Shown here: positions 14,054 to 14,079 of the stretch, one piece after another | Position numbering within the stretch: the stretch's first letter is position 1 | Layout of the letters: each line of letters starts with the position of its first letter | NCBI GenBank assembly: GCA_003537695.1 | Contig: DPRC01000054.1 | Span: forward strand, 1-14,079 | Reading direction: 5' to 3' | DNA length: 14,079 bases | Source: Polaribacter sp. | GTDB lineage: Bacteria > Bacteroidota > Bacteroidia > Flavobacteriales > Flavobacteriaceae | The notes under the pieces: model-generated | Databases searched by the model: none | What the model saw: only the letters and a program-made list of their open reading frames with translations | Told to the model about the DNA's origin: nothing | Translations under genes and position numbers: made by a program

Positions 14054-14079
14054 ATGGAAAAACCACCAGAAAATAAAAG
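14054..14079 (+). CDS. start of a downstream gene (truncated by the window end)
   Basis: An ATG at 14054 opens the frame MEKPPENK and runs off the window. It follows the sigma factor by 42 nt in the same direction. In many flavobacterial genomes such a sigma gene is followed by a short protein with anti-sigma character, but eight residues cannot establish this. Confidence 0.45.

Noticed and set aside
1..14079. Mobile element, CRISPR array, tRNA or prophage
   Set aside because: No terminal repeats, transposase motifs, regular direct repeats or tRNA-like folds were noticed, and all genes look like intact chromosomal genes.

Overview
The window is about 14 kb of AT-rich chromosomal DNA, most likely from a marine member of the Flavobacteriaceae (Bacteroidetes). 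The evidence is the low GC content, Bacteroidetes-type -7 promoter boxes (TAnnTTTG), a flavobacterial DnaK tail, a DUF2141 secreted protein, and a proteorhodopsin with methionine at the spectral tuning site beside its retinal-forming partner blh. I do not assign a genus. No phage, transposon, CRISPR, tRNA or rRNA gene was seen. The genes look like ordinary chromosomal residents.

Positions 1-4201 (+ strand) hold the lower arm of the kynurenine / 3-hydroxyanthranilate route of tryptophan breakdown: 2-aminomuconate semialdehyde dehydrogenase, an SDR oxidoreductase with an unusual active site, 3-hydroxyanthranilate 3,4-dioxygenase, and ACMS decarboxylase (ACMSD). In chemical order the dioxygenase opens the ring, ACMSD removes CO2 and diverts the product from quinolinate/NAD synthesis, and the dehydrogenase makes 2-aminomuconate. 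The SDR's step is unknown. The cluster probably continues upstream of position 1.

Positions 4271-8952 (- strand) hold a secreted DUF2141 protein, a PmtA-like SAM methyltransferase, a tight two-gene unit (an ADPRM-like metallophosphatase lipoprotein followed by a conserved hypothetical), and dnaK. DnaK has a textbook sigma-54 -24/-12 element upstream and a long 3' UTR with three hairpins, the last a U-tract terminator.

Positions 9324-10748 (+ strand) encode a one-chain Fe-S L-serine ammonia-lyase. Its 3' end meets a strong hairpin whose U-tract serves the oppositely oriented proteorhodopsin gene. Proteorhodopsin (- strand) and blh (+ strand) diverge from a 98-bp gap with closely interleaved -7 boxes. 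Blh supplies retinal for the light-driven proton pump. Blh converges on and overlaps by 4 nt the peroxide-stress gene yaaA. After a 203-bp gap with two inverted repeats come an ECF-type sigma factor (TTG start) and the first codons of a further gene, cut by the window end.

Nothing here proves a wholly new system. The best leads are the sigma-54-type dnaK promoter with its upstream TGACA repeats, the compact proteorhodopsin/blh divergent promoter, the SDR lacking the Tyr/Lys catalytic pair inside a kynurenine cluster, and the metallophosphatase/hypothetical pair.
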